DNA of 64,000 nucleotides from Deltaproteobacteria bacterium. Lineage in GTDB: Bacteria; Myxococcota_A; UBA9160; JAJDAL01. Under the pieces are notes generated by a model that ran no database searches, was not told where the DNA came from, and worked only from the letters and a program-made list of their open reading frames with translations. Below, in pieces: positions 25,634 to 34,759 of the stretch (the first letter of the stretch is position 1; the number at the start of each line of letters is the position of its first letter). A program made the translations under genes and the position numbers. The stretch is taken from NCBI GenBank assembly GCA_029261875.1, contig JAJDAL010000049.1, positions 124,001 to 188,000 of the forward strand, given 5' to 3'.

Positions 25634-27268
25634 ATGAGCGAAATCGTCCCCTCTCCCAATCGGGATCCCCAGTCTCCCATCGCGCTGCTCGAGCGCACTT
25701 TGCGTGTCTTCCCCAACAAGACCGCTGTCATCTACGGCGATCAACGCTGGAGCTACGCGGATTTCGGCCGCGAAGTCGGCCGTATGGCGGGTGCTCTGCA
25801 ACGCGCGGGTGTGGAGCCGGGGGACCGCGTCGCGGTGCTGGCGCCGAACGTTCCGGAAATGCTCGTGGCGCACTTCGCGGTTCTCGCCATTCGCGCCGCC
25901 CTGGTGGCGATCAACACGCGCCTGTCGGGCGGGGACGTGGGCTACATCCTCGATCATTGCGGCGCGAAAGTGGCGTTCGTCGATCCGGAACTGGCGCCCG
26001 TGGTCTCGGACGCCCAGGCGACGATGAAGTCCACGCCCCGATTCGTGAATCTCGAGGACCCCGTGGCGGGGATACTCGGCAAACCGCTGGATGGGCCCAG
26101 CTACGCGGAGTTCGTCGACGGGGCTCCGGTTCTCGAGGTGCGAAACGACCTCGACGACGAAGACCGGATTACGTCCATCAACTACACGTCGGGCACCACC
26201 GGGCGTCCGAAAGGCGTCATGTACACGCACCGGGGAGCGTATTTGAACGCACTCGGGGAAATGTTGGTCCACAAGCTGGAACGCGACTCCGTCTACCTGT
26301 GGACCCTGCCGCTGTTTCACTGCAACGGTTGGTGTTTTCCCTGGGCCGTGACCGCGGCGGGCGCGGCCCATGTGATGTTGCGCGGTGTCGATCCCGCGGA
26401 GATCTTGCGTTTGATCGCGCAGGAGAACGTCACGCATTTCAACGGGGCGCCGACCGTCTTACTGATGCTCTCCGAAGCGCCGGAAGCGAAGGGCGTGCGT
26501 TTCGACCCCGAAGTCCGGGTGGCGACCGGCGGAGCGCCGCCGTCGCCCACCTTGTTGGCCCGCATGGCGGAATTGGGCGTGCGGGTGAATCACATCTACG
26601 GACTCACGGAGACCTACGGCCCGCACACGGTTTGCGAGTTGCAACCCGAGTGGGAAGACCTCGAGATCGAGAGCAAAGCGCGCGTGATGGCACGCCAGGG
26701 CGTTCCGTATCACATCGCCACCCATCTGCGCGTGGTGGACAGCGCGCTGCGCGACGTTCCCGCCGATGCCAAGACCATGGGCGAGGTGGTGATGCGTGGA
26801 AACAACGTGATGAAGGGTTATTTCAACGATCCCGAAGCGACCGCCAAGGCCTTCGAGGGCGGTTGGTTCCATTCCGGAGACATCGGTGTGATGCATCCCG
26901 ATGGCTACATCGAGCTGCGGGATCGCAAGAAGGACATCATCATCAGCGGCGGAGAGAACATCTCGACCATTGAAGTCGAGCACACCGTCGTCAAACACCC
27001 GGCGATCCTCGAATGCGCGGTGGTGGCGAGCCCGGATGAAAAATGGGGCGAGGTCCCGAAGGTCTTCGCCACCCTGAAGCCCGGTGAGGACGTCACGGAG
27101 GCCGACGTCATCGCGTTTTGCCGAGAGCGCCTGGCCCACTTCAAATGCCCCAAGGCCGTGGAGTTCGGAGAACTTCCCAAGACGGCGACCGGAAAAATCC
27201 AAAAATTCCGATTGCGCGAGAAAGAGTGGGCGGGCTACGAAAAGCGCGTGCACGGTGGAACTTCATAG
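25634..27268 (+). CDS. Fatty-acid acyl-CoA synthetase (AMP-forming)
   Basis: ANL-superfamily ligase (544 aa) that activates a medium- or long-chain carboxylic acid to its CoA thioester through an acyl-AMP. Motifs in order: the P-loop-like YTSGTTGRPKGVMYTH, the WTLPLFHCNGWCFPW pocket, ATGGAPPSPTLL, HIYGLTETYGPHT (A5), GGWFHSGDIGVMHPDGYIELRDRKKDIIISGGENIS (A7-A8 and hinge), and the catalytic Lys in KTATGKIQKFRLRE (A10). The ATG at 25634 has no ribosome site, only the TATAAT noted above. Its end faces a convergent gene with 8 bp between stops. It is the likely entry enzyme for the acyl-CoA dehydrogenases found elsewhere in the window. Confidence 0.93.
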   Translation: MSEIVPSPNRDPQSPIALLERTLRVFPNKTAVIYGDQRWSYADFGREVGRMAGALQRAGVEPGDRVAVLAPNVPEMLVAHFAVLAIRAALVAINTRLSGGDVGYILDHCGAKVAFVDPELAPVVSDAQATMKSTPRFVNLEDPVAGILGKPLDGPSYAEFVDGAPVLEVRNDLDDEDRITSINYTSGTTGRPKGVMYTHRGAYLNALGEMLVHKLERDSVYLWTLPLFHCNGWCFPWAVTAAGAAHVMLRGVDPAEILRLIAQENVTHFNGAPTVLLMLSEAPEAKGVRFDPEVRVATGGAPPSPTLLARMAELGVRVNHIYGLTETYGPHTVCELQPEWEDLEIESKARVMARQGVPYHIATHLRVVDSALRDVPADAKTMGEVVMRGNNVMKGYFNDPEATAKAFEGGWFHSGDIGVMHPDGYIELRDRKKDIIISGGENISTIEVEHTVVKHPAILECAVVASPDEKWGEVPKVFATLKPGEDVTEADVIAFCRERLAHFKCPKAVEFGELPKTATGKIQKFRLREKEWAGYEKRVHGGTS

Positions 27269-27276
27269 CGTCTCCC

Positions 27277-27792
27277 TCAGCGGGGTCGGGCCGTAATCAG
27301 CAAAAGAAAACTTCCGCCCCCGACGCCGACTGCCAGGGCGGCAATCCACCCCAGCTCCGGTTGCCAGATCCACAGCAGGCCCGCGATCCCAGCGGAAGCT
27401 GCACTCGAGATCTCCGCAAATCGAAACCAGCGCCGTCCGAGAAGGGCCTCCAAGCGCGCCCGTTCCCGCATGCGCGTGGGACGGGGTACGCGTGGCCTCC
27501 GTTCGCGTTGGAGCCCGCGAACGAATCGCATGTAGGCGACTCCCAAGACCAGGATCGCACTGGCCGGCGCAATCCAAGTCCAGACCGGGAGACGCCCCGC
27601 GAAGCACAAGAGTCCCAACGCGGCCGCACCCAACGAACCGCTGAGCCAGCGCAGCAGATAGTGGCGCGTAGCGGCTGCGGACCCGCGCGAAAGCAAGACA
27701 CCGGCGCCCCAGGGGCCCCAGGGATAGAAGACCTCCTCCCCGTCCCCGCGCGCTTCGAACGCGGTCTCGACCATGGAATGAATGAATCGCAT
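27277..27792 (-). CDS. Small polytopic membrane protein, unknown function
   Basis: 171 aa from ATG 27792. About four membrane helices occur in two pairs: SLGAAALGLLCFAG with WIAPASAILVLGVAYM, and ISSAASAGIAGLLWIW with WIAALAVGVGGGSFLLLI. An Arg-rich cytoplasmic stretch (GLQRERRPRVPRPTRMRERARLE) separates the pairs. The N-terminal FYPWGPWGAGVLL motif recalls small membrane proteins found widely in proteobacteria. It starts 2 bp after the RHS-protein stop, so the two are co-transcribed, and it may assist or protect against the RHS product. Function not recognised. Confidence 0.65.
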   Translation of the reverse strand: MRFIHSMVETAFEARGDGEEVFYPWGPWGAGVLLSRGSAAATRHYLLRWLSGSLGAAALGLLCFAGRLPVWTWIAPASAILVLGVAYMRFVRGLQRERRPRVPRPTRMRERARLEALLGRRWFRFAEISSAASAGIAGLLWIWQPELGWIAALAVGVGGGSFLLLITARPR

Positions 27793-27794
27793 GA

Positions 27795-30700
27795 TTATTC
27801 CCTGCCTCCGGTCGCGCGCCGTACGCGCGCCCACCGCAACAGCCAAAGGGGGACCGGGAGCGCGAAGGGGTAGAGCGCGGCGGAGCCCGCCCCGCACCCG
27901 CCGCCGCCACCACCGCCTCCTCCGAAGCTTCCGCTGACTCCCCCGAAGCCACCCGCGATACCTAACGAAATAATGCTGACTTCGAATTGAACGTGGATAC
28001 CGGGAATCGCGTCCTCCCATGAATTCGGCGTCGTGGGTGGAGTCAGTCCCTCGGCACTCAGGAACTGCTCTGGCCCGGCGGTGCTGATCCCGATATCCGA
28101 GGCGGAACTCGAGCCCCCGGGACCTCCACTGTTGCCGGGTAGGAACTCTTGAATGATCGCGGGGGGCGGCCCCGGGTTGGTTTCCGGGGAGGCGGCGCGA
28201 ATGGCGAGGACGACCGCGGCCTCTCCGAGAATCGATCCGATCGCGCCCCCGATGACGGTTCCCACGATCGCTCCCGCGGGCCCTCCCAGGGCAGCCCCGG
28301 TTGCAGCGCCCACCACGCCCCCAAAAGCACTTCCGATCGTGGCGCCCGCGAAGCGCGCAACCGCGATGGCCTTACTGGCGCCGCTGGGGTCCCAGAACCA
28401 GACCGGATTGCCGTGCGCGTACGCGTAGGCGTTGACGAGATGCTCGATTGGGTCCGGTGCGAGGAAACGAGCCGCTTCCGGATCATAGATGCGCGCTCCC
28501 AGGACGACGAGTTCGCCGTTCGATGCGCCTTGGGCGAAACGCATGGAATCCGCAGAGGAACCGTGTACCGCGTACACCCCGTAGGGTTCGTAATGGTAGT
28601 GGCTTACGACGTCGCCGGAATCGTCGGTGACGAACTTCACATTGCCCCGGAAATCCAGGTGTCGGTAGCTGCGGGCCCCGCTCGCGAAATCGATTCGGAC
28701 CTCACCTAGATCGATGGCGCGTCCCGCGCCAGTGGAATCCGCTTCGATGGAACCTCCGAACCGGAAATAGGTGATGCCACCGCTCGCTTGGCGGGAGACC
28801 GGTCGACCTCGGGCGTCCCATAGAAACCACGCGTCGCCGATGGACGCGATCTGTCCCGCGGCGTTCCAGCTGAGGGGGACACCATCGCGCGACACGGTAA
28901 ATCCGGCTTCGTCGTAGGTGTATTGGTGGAGCGGTTGGGCGGGGTTCGGTTGCGTACCGTCGGGCGTGCGGTCGATACCCAGTAGGCGATTGTGTTCCGC
29001 GTTGTAGCGGTGTTCGTCGAAATCGCCGTTGACACGGGTGCGCGAAGTCAGATTGACGAGCGCATCATAGGTTTGGAGGCGAGCCCCCTGGCCCGCAATC
29101 GGCACGAAGCCGGCCAGGCGTCGCGCGTGCAGGTCGAGCACGTACTGTTCATGGGTTTCGACGCTGCCCAGGGCAGCGCCGAAAGTCAGCGTGGTGACCG
29201 CGTGACTGCTGTGGTTCGGCCAAATCGTGGTGACCTGATTCGTCGTCTGTTCGACCGTGTTTCCCGCCGCGTCGAAGGTCGACCAACCCCCGACACCCCC
29301 GCTTGCGCCGGGCAACTCTGCCCGGCGCGTCAGTCCGTTGCCGTAGCGGGTTTCGCTGGTTCGCATGTCCTGGTATTCGAATTCGAGCAGCATCGCGCCG
29401 TCGGCGGATTGTCGCGTGGGACGATCCGCAGCGTCGTACTCGGTTGCGAATTCCACCAGTGCGGTCCCGTCGGCGTTGAAGAGCGTTCGGCGGACCGTGC
29501 GCCCACGGACATCGTATTCGTGCTCGCTCCGCTCGCCGTGGGGAAAATCCATACGTGCGAGAAAGCCGCTGTCGTCGTACTCATAGGACTCGGCTCCCGC
29601 CCAGACCGAATCGAAGACCCGCGCCAGACGTCCTTGGGCGTATTCGAAGATCGCGGAGCTTTCCGGAATGCCGAAACGCGAATGCTCGATCTGCGACACG
29701 CGTCCTGCGGGATCGTAGGAAGTCGCGGTCCGCATCCCGTTGGCACGCTCGATCCCGATCGTGCGCCCCAGCAGGTCGCGTTCGAACTGTGTGTTTTGCC
29801 AAGCCCCGGAGACCCATTCGCGACGCAGGGCGGGGCGCCCCCAGGGATCGAAGGCGGTTTCGGTGTCGCCACCGAAGGGCCGCCGGATCCGCTTCCGCTG
29901 GCGGTCGCTGCGGTACTCGATTTCGATGAATTCCGGATCGTTTCCGAATGCAAACTCCCACCAGTTGGCGCTGTCCAGCCCGATACGCGCGATGTTGCGG
30001 TCGCCGTCGAAGCTTCGTGAGACGAATCCGGCATCGGGCAGAAGGCCGGCGTTGGACAGAAAGAACCCCTTCGTCACGTTGCCGACGAGGTCGAACTCGC
30101 GTTCGTCGGAGATCCCCGGTGTGTCGATCCGAGCCGGTTGTCCGTGCGGCCCGTAGTCGGAAAACGAAACGGCGACACCGGTGGCATCGATCCACTCCCG
30201 AAGTTGGGAAAGCGCATCGTATTCCATTCGAATTGCGTCGCCCGTGGCATTGCGAATCTCGATGATTCGACCCTGTGCGTCGAAGAGTCGTTCTTCGCGA
30301 ATGCCAAGATCATCTTCGATCCGAGCGAGGGCGCGTTGGGTCGGGGCGCTCCGGTCGATTCCGTGGGGCGCATAGGTGAATCGAAACGTGTTGCCCGACG
30401 GTGTGGTTTCCGAAACGACGTCACCGGAGCTGTCGTGGGTGCGGAGGATGCGACCGCCCCAGGGGAGTTCGAACTCCACGAGGAGCTGGTTCTCCCAGGC
30501 GAATGCGTAGCGCTCTTCGACTGCAGGAATCTCGATCTGCAGCGTTCGACGCTCCGTGTCGAGGGTCACGATGTGAAGACTTCCCGTGGGATCGATGACC
30601 CGGCTCGTGCAGCGTTCCGCGCGGCAAGGGTCGTATTCGAAGCGATAACGGGGGGTGGCGGCGGAGGTTTCAGCGGTCCCCGGGTGGCGGAGCTCGACGA

Positions 30701-31529
30701 TGCGTCCCGACCGGATTTCGAACTCGAACCATTCGGATTCGGAGTTCCTCAGGCGGGTGATCCGATTGTCCGCGTCGTAGTGGTAGCGATAGCCGCGAGA
30801 AGCGGCGTCGGTCTGCTCGAGGTCATGGGCATCGCGGGCGGACACCAGCCGTCCATCCGCGTCGTAGGAAAAATGGGCCTCGCGGCCCGCGCGGTCTTGG
30901 ATCGCCGTGATCCGCACGGGATTGGCGGTGTCCTGGTACTGCATGGCGAAGATGAGTTCGCAATCGCCGGGTGCGATGCATTGGCGAATCTCTCCCAATG
31001 CATCGGTGCCCGAGACCAGGATCCGTTCGTATTCGATGCGCGGATACTCGCCGCTCGACCAATGCAGGGCCGTGAGTTCACCCGCGAAGCCGAACTCGTG
31101 GACGAGGCCTCCCTTGGTTTTGATTTCTCGCGGTCCGGCTCCCGGCGTTGGGTTCTCGATCACCCAGCTCGAGCCGGGGATGGTTTCGCCCGACCCGATT
31201 CCGTCGACCGGGTAGGCGGCGCCCGATGCGTCGACGAACGCGACACCGTCGTAGAAGAATTCATGGCTCCAGCGCCAGCGGCCGTCTGCGCTGTTGTAGT
31301 ACTGGCCGATCCATTGGGTTCCAAGCCGGGTCTCGATATCGAGATCGACGCGGCGCAGCACCAGGTTTCCGTCGGTCAGATTGATGATCCCGCCGGGCGT
31401 TGCCAGGCGGGCGGGCGACTCGTAGTCGTAAAGACCGGGTCGCGGGGACAGCGGATGGCTCGGCGGGCAACTCGATCCCAGAGCCAACAGCGAAAGCGCC
31501 ACCAGAAACGAAAAACGAATCCTCGACAT
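27795..31529 (-). CDS. RHS/YD-repeat secreted protein with glycine-zipper tip and sorting-like tail
   Basis: Exported RHS-family protein (1244 aa from ATG 31529). Signal peptide MSRIRFSFLVALSLLALG is followed by SSC, a weak lipobox. Many YD repeats follow (for example YDAAGRVSQIEH-like and YEYDDSGFLARM units), and then the RHS core ARIYDPEAARFLAPDPI...NPVWFWDPSG (about residue 1010-1050). After the core, where toxin tips usually begin, comes a glycine-zipper segment (about 1055-1115, repeated GxxxG/AxxxG) able to insert in membranes. The last 45 residues hold a run of nine Gly, one Cys, a hydrophobic helix (ALYPFALPVPLWLLRW) and a basic end (ARVRRATGGRE). This layout is like the C-terminal sorting signals of Myxo-type or GlyGly proteins. 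It is co-transcribed with the membrane protein downstream. Confidence 0.85.
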   Translation of the reverse strand: MSRIRFSFLVALSLLALGSSCPPSHPLSPRPGLYDYESPARLATPGGIINLTDGNLVLRRVDLDIETRLGTQWIGQYYNSADGRWRWSHEFFYDGVAFVDASGAAYPVDGIGSGETIPGSSWVIENPTPGAGPREIKTKGGLVHEFGFAGELTALHWSSGEYPRIEYERILVSGTDALGEIRQCIAPGDCELIFAMQYQDTANPVRITAIQDRAGREAHFSYDADGRLVSARDAHDLEQTDAASRGYRYHYDADNRITRLRNSESEWFEFEIRSGRIVELRHPGTAETSAATPRYRFEYDPCRAERCTSRVIDPTGSLHIVTLDTERRTLQIEIPAVEERYAFAWENQLLVEFELPWGGRILRTHDSSGDVVSETTPSGNTFRFTYAPHGIDRSAPTQRALARIEDDLGIREERLFDAQGRIIEIRNATGDAIRMEYDALSQLREWIDATGVAVSFSDYGPHGQPARIDTPGISDEREFDLVGNVTKGFFLSNAGLLPDAGFVSRSFDGDRNIARIGLDSANWWEFAFGNDPEFIEIEYRSDRQRKRIRRPFGGDTETAFDPWGRPALRREWVSGAWQNTQFERDLLGRTIGIERANGMRTATSYDPAGRVSQIEHSRFGIPESSAIFEYAQGRLARVFDSVWAGAESYEYDDSGFLARMDFPHGERSEHEYDVRGRTVRRTLFNADGTALVEFATEYDAADRPTRQSADGAMLLEFEYQDMRTSETRYGNGLTRRAELPGASGGVGGWSTFDAAGNTVEQTTNQVTTIWPNHSSHAVTTLTFGAALGSVETHEQYVLDLHARRLAGFVPIAGQGARLQTYDALVNLTSRTRVNGDFDEHRYNAEHNRLLGIDRTPDGTQPNPAQPLHQYTYDEAGFTVSRDGVPLSWNAAGQIASIGDAWFLWDARGRPVSRQASGGITYFRFGGSIEADSTGAGRAIDLGEVRIDFASGARSYRHLDFRGNVKFVTDDSGDVVSHYHYEPYGVYAVHGSSADSMRFAQGASNGELVVLGARIYDPEAARFLAPDPIEHLVNAYAYAHGNPVWFWDPSGASKAIAVARFAGATIGSAFGGVVGAATGAALGGPAGAIVGTVIGGAIGSILGEAAVVLAIRAASPETNPGPPPAIIQEFLPGNSGGPGGSSSASDIGISTAGPEQFLSAEGLTPPTTPNSWEDAIPGIHVQFEVSIISLGIAGGFGGVSGSFGGGGGGGGGCGAGSAALYPFALPVPLWLLRWARVRRATGGRE

Positions 31530-31731
31530 GCTCGACACCCCCGGGCGTACGCGACGCCCGTTCTGGGGTGAGAGAAGGCCGGTTGGGGAGCCGGGTGCTC
31601 CCGCGATCACGAGATCAAACTATGCGGCGCGAAGCAGCGGCGCTACGGAAAATTGGAGCGAAGGTCGCCTTCCACTGGCGAACCGCGACGAAATCCGAAG
31701 AGCGTCGAAGGATCCCGGTGGTTCGCGCTGC

Positions 31732-32547
31732 CTATTCGCCGCGGAACGTCGTCGTTTTCTTCTGGAGGAACGCCAGGGCGGCGTTGCGGAAATCCTGGGT
31801 GAGACCCGTTCGAACCATGGCTTCGGCCTCGAGGTCCAACAGGTCGCGGACGTCGCTATGGGTGGCAAGGTTCAAATTGCGCTTCATGTAGCGGTACGCG
31901 ATGGGGGGTCCATCGGCCAAACGTTGGCCCAGGGCGTGGGCCTCGGCGCGCAACTTGTCGTGATCCACCACCCAGTTCACAACGCCCAGTTCGAGGGCGC
32001 GCTTGGAATCGAATCGGTCGCCGAGGAAATAGAGTTCGCGCGCCTTGGCGGTGCCGACGATCTGCGTGAGGAAGTAGGAGCCTCCAAAATCGCCGGAATA
32101 ACCGATCTTCGAGAACGCCGTCGTGAAGACCGCGCGATCTCCGGCCATGCGCAGGTCGCAGGCGAGGGCGAGGGCCAAGCCCGCTCCGGCGGCCGCGCCG
32201 TTGATGGCCGCGAGCGTCGGCTTGGGCATCAAATGAAGCGTTGCGCTGCATTCCATGGAGCGTCGCAGCGCCGCCACCGCGTGTTCCATCGGGCGTTTGC
32301 CCTCTGCGGCCCCGGCCGGCCCCCGGGCGGACATTTCGTGAATGTCGCCGCCGGCCGTGAAGGCGCGCTCGCCCGCGCCCGTCAGGAGCACGCAGCGAAC
32401 GTCGGGATCCTGGGCCAGCGCGTCGAGGATACCGGGCAACTGATCCAGCATGGCGGTGTTCATGGTGTTCATGTGTTCGGGGCGGTTGAGGGTGACGGTG
32501 GCGAGGCCGCCGTCGCGTTCGACTCGAACGATTTCTTCATCGGCCAT
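31732..32547 (-). CDS. Enoyl-CoA hydratase/isomerase family protein
   Basis: Crotonase-fold enzyme (271 aa), expected to hydrate an enoyl-CoA or carry out a related reaction. The oxyanion-hole segments are AFTAGGDIHEM and AINGAAAGAGLALALACDLRMAG, followed by FTTAFSKIGYSGDFGGSYFLTQIVG. The position of the second catalytic Glu of classical hydratases holds Asp-Phe-Gly-Gly here, so the exact reaction is uncertain. A good AAGGAG site precedes the ATG. It overlaps the kdsB stop by 11 bp, so it belongs to the kdsB transcript. Confidence 0.88.
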   Translation of the reverse strand: MADEEIVRVERDGGLATVTLNRPEHMNTMNTAMLDQLPGILDALAQDPDVRCVLLTGAGERAFTAGGDIHEMSARGPAGAAEGKRPMEHAVAALRRSMECSATLHLMPKPTLAAINGAAAGAGLALALACDLRMAGDRAVFTTAFSKIGYSGDFGGSYFLTQIVGTAKARELYFLGDRFDSKRALELGVVNWVVDHDKLRAEAHALGQRLADGPPIAYRYMKRNLNLATHSDVRDLLDLEAEAMVRTGLTQDFRNAALAFLQKKTTTFRGE

Positions 32548-33292
32548 CGGGATCTCCTTGCTTCGCGCGTTCTTCTAGGACGGCTTCGACACGTTCGATG
32601 TCGAGGGGTTCGTCGACGGGAATACTTTGCCAACCGTCGACGGCCGCTACGCGGATACGGAACCCGTTCTCGAGTGCGCGCAACTGTTCCAACCCTTCGG
32701 AACGCTCGGCGGCGGTTTGGGGAAGGTCGACGAATTCGAGCAGGAACGGTCGCCGGTACGCGTAGATCCCGATGTGTTGCCAAAGCGGCGCTTTGGCGTC
32801 CGGATGGCGCAGAGCCGGAATCGCGCTGCGCGAGAAGTAGAGCGCGTACCCGCTGCGATCGATGACGACCTTCACGCGATTGGGATCCCCGAGCGCCTCG
32901 GGCGGGGCGCTGTGAACGAGGGTCGCCATGGGGGCTTCGGGAGAGGCCTCGAGGGTTTCGACTAGTCGGTCGACGATGGCGCCCTCGATCAGGGGTTCGT
33001 CCCCCTGGATATTGACGACGATTTCGTCCTCGAGATTTCGGGCGACTTCGGCGATGCGGTCGGTTCCGGTTGGGTGCGTGGGGCTCGTCATCACCACCGG
33101 TGCCCCGAACGCCCGGCACGCTTCGGCGATGCGTTCATCGTCGGTGGCAACCAGCACCTGCCGCAGGGAGCGGGCAGTGCGCGCCCCCTCGTAGACGCGT
33201 TGCAGCATGGGCAGGCCTGCGATGGGGGCCAGGGGTTTGCCAGGGAATCGCGCCGCAGAATAGCGGGCAGGGATGACACCGACGGCTGTCAT
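32537..33292 (-). CDS. kdsB: 3-deoxy-manno-octulosonate cytidylyltransferase
   Basis: Activates Kdo with CTP to CMP-Kdo for the inner core of lipopolysaccharide; cytoplasmic. 251 aa, normal size. Motifs: VIPARYSAARFPGKPLAPIAGLPMLQRVYE (nucleotide-binding loop), VATDDERIAE, TGTDRIAEV, VVNIQGDEPLI, and YFSRSAIP...HIGIYAYRRPFL. The start at 33292 is followed directly by the nucleotide-binding strand. Divergent from the phosphofructokinase gene with 60 bp between. It shows that the cell makes Kdo-containing LPS. Confidence 0.96.
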   Translation of the reverse strand: MTAVGVIPARYSAARFPGKPLAPIAGLPMLQRVYEGARTARSLRQVLVATDDERIAEACRAFGAPVVMTSPTHPTGTDRIAEVARNLEDEIVVNIQGDEPLIEGAIVDRLVETLEASPEAPMATLVHSAPPEALGDPNRVKVVIDRSGYALYFSRSAIPALRHPDAKAPLWQHIGIYAYRRPFLLEFVDLPQTAAERSEGLEQLRALENGFRIRVAAVDGWQSIPVDEPLDIERVEAVLEERAKQGDPDGR

Positions 33293-33352
33293 GGCCGGCA
33301 TGCTACCCGATAGGTACAGTCCCCGCTCCGAAGCCATCGAAGAGGGGGAATC

Positions 33353-34603
33353 ATGGCCACGCAATCGAAGACGCCGAGCTTGGGAATTTTGTGCGGGGGC
33401 GGGCCGGCGCCCGGCTTGAACGGCGTGATCGGTTCGGCCTCGATCCTGGCGTTGCGACGCGGCTGGCGCGTTTTCGGCATCTACGACGGCTACCAGGGGT
33501 TGATGACCGGCGATCGAAATTGCGTGCGCGAGCTTCACACGGAGGATGTTTCGCGCATTCATCTTCAAGGCGGATCCATCATTCGCACGTCGCGCGCCAA
33601 TCCGACCAAGAAAGACGCGGATCTCGCCAAGGTCGTCGAGACCCTCGATGCCGTCGGTATCGACCACCTGATCTCGATCGGTGGCGACGACACTTCGTTC
33701 TCGGCGCGACGCGTAGGCGAAACCGCCGACGGTCGAATTCGCGTCGTACACGTCCCCAAAACCATCGACAACGATCTCCCGCTGCCCGGTGGTATTCCCA
33801 CCTTCGGCTACGAGACGGCGCGCGAGCATGCCGCGGACGTCGTCGAGCGCATCATGGAAGACACACGGACGACGGGTCGCTGGTTCTTCATCATCATGAT
33901 GGGAAGGACCGCGGGCCACCTGGCGTTGGGGGCGGGGAAATCCGCGGGGGCGACCCTCACCCTGATCCCCGAGGAGTTCCCCGGTGGGCGCATCCAGATC
34001 GAGGACGTGGTCCGAACCCTCGAAGGGGCCATCGTGAAGCGGCTGGCGGACGGGCGTCCGGACGGCGTTGCGGTGATCGCAGAAGGGGTGGCGGAATACT
34101 TCGATCCCGACGACCCCATTCTGCAGGGCGCGGAGAAAGACGAGCACGGTCATGTCCGCTTGGCGGAAGTTCCCCTGGGCAAAGTTCTGCGAACCGCAGT
34201 TCGGGACTCCCTGGCTGCGCGCGGTGTGAAGGTCACGATCGGAGACAAGGATGTGGGGTACGAATTGCGCTGCGTTCAGCCCTGCGCGTTCGATCGCGAC
34301 TATACGCGGGACCTGGGGGTCGGGGCGGTGGAGGCCCTCGCTGCGGGTACGAGCCAAGCGATGATCACCCGCCAGGAAAACGGGATCGTGGCGATTCCGT
34401 TCTCGGAGATCGCGGATCCAAAAACCGGAAAGACGCGGGTTCGCCAGGTGGACGTGGCCACGGATTCGTATCGCACCGCCCGAACCCTCCAGATTCGAAT
34501 CGAGCAAGCCGATCTCGACGATCCCAAGCGCTTGGCCGCCATCGCCAAAGCTGCGGGGCTTTCCCCTGAGGACGCGAAGCAACGCTACGCCCCGATCGCC
34601 TGA
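33353..34603 (+). CDS. 6-phosphofructokinase, PPi-dependent type
   Basis: Phosphofructokinase-fold enzyme (416 aa) interconverting fructose 6-phosphate and fructose 1,6-bisphosphate. Two residues that decide the donor are of the pyrophosphate type: GGDDT (Asp113 where ATP enzymes have Gly) and PKTIDND (Lys136 where ATP enzymes have Gly). The catalytic base lies in TIDND. The nucleotide-loop equivalent is CGGGPAPGLN, and the fructose-site segment MGRTAGHLALGAG is present. The reaction would be reversible and save ATP. A GAGGGGG site precedes the ATG. Divergent from kdsB. Confidence 0.9.
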   Translation: MATQSKTPSLGILCGGGPAPGLNGVIGSASILALRRGWRVFGIYDGYQGLMTGDRNCVRELHTEDVSRIHLQGGSIIRTSRANPTKKDADLAKVVETLDAVGIDHLISIGGDDTSFSARRVGETADGRIRVVHVPKTIDNDLPLPGGIPTFGYETAREHAADVVERIMEDTRTTGRWFFIIMMGRTAGHLALGAGKSAGATLTLIPEEFPGGRIQIEDVVRTLEGAIVKRLADGRPDGVAVIAEGVAEYFDPDDPILQGAEKDEHGHVRLAEVPLGKVLRTAVRDSLAARGVKVTIGDKDVGYELRCVQPCAFDRDYTRDLGVGAVEALAAGTSQAMITRQENGIVAIPFSEIADPKTGKTRVRQVDVATDSYRTARTLQIRIEQADLDDPKRLAAIAKAAGLSPEDAKQRYAPIA

Positions 34604-34694
34604 GGGGCGTGCGCTGGACGTGGGAGTGTCGCGCGTCGTGCAGCTTTCTCGCGCCTTCACGCTCTCGCATCGGTCCCTCCGAACCGCACGCTTC

Positions 34695-34722
34695 TCAAGC
34701 TGAAATTCCCCTCTGCCGATAG
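34695..34722 (+). promoter_or_regulatory. Sigma28 (FliA)-like promoter of coiled-coil methyltransferase gene 1
   Basis: TCAA (34695-34698), a 16-bp spacer, and GCCGATAG (34715-34722), against the FliA/SigD consensus TAAA-N14..16-GCCGATAA/T. Seven of eight bases of the -10 element match. The distance from the -10 element to the chosen ATG is almost the same as in the second copy at 36990-37017. Confidence 0.6.
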
Positions 34723-34759
34723 TGCTCGCGGGGTGACGTCCAGCCGCCTTGGGAGAAGC

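Noticed and set aside
26900..27800. Plus-strand frame at 27118-27873 after the acyl-CoA synthetase
   Set aside because: Overlaps the synthetase end and the opposite membrane-protein gene. Polar low-complexity composition without a ribosome site.
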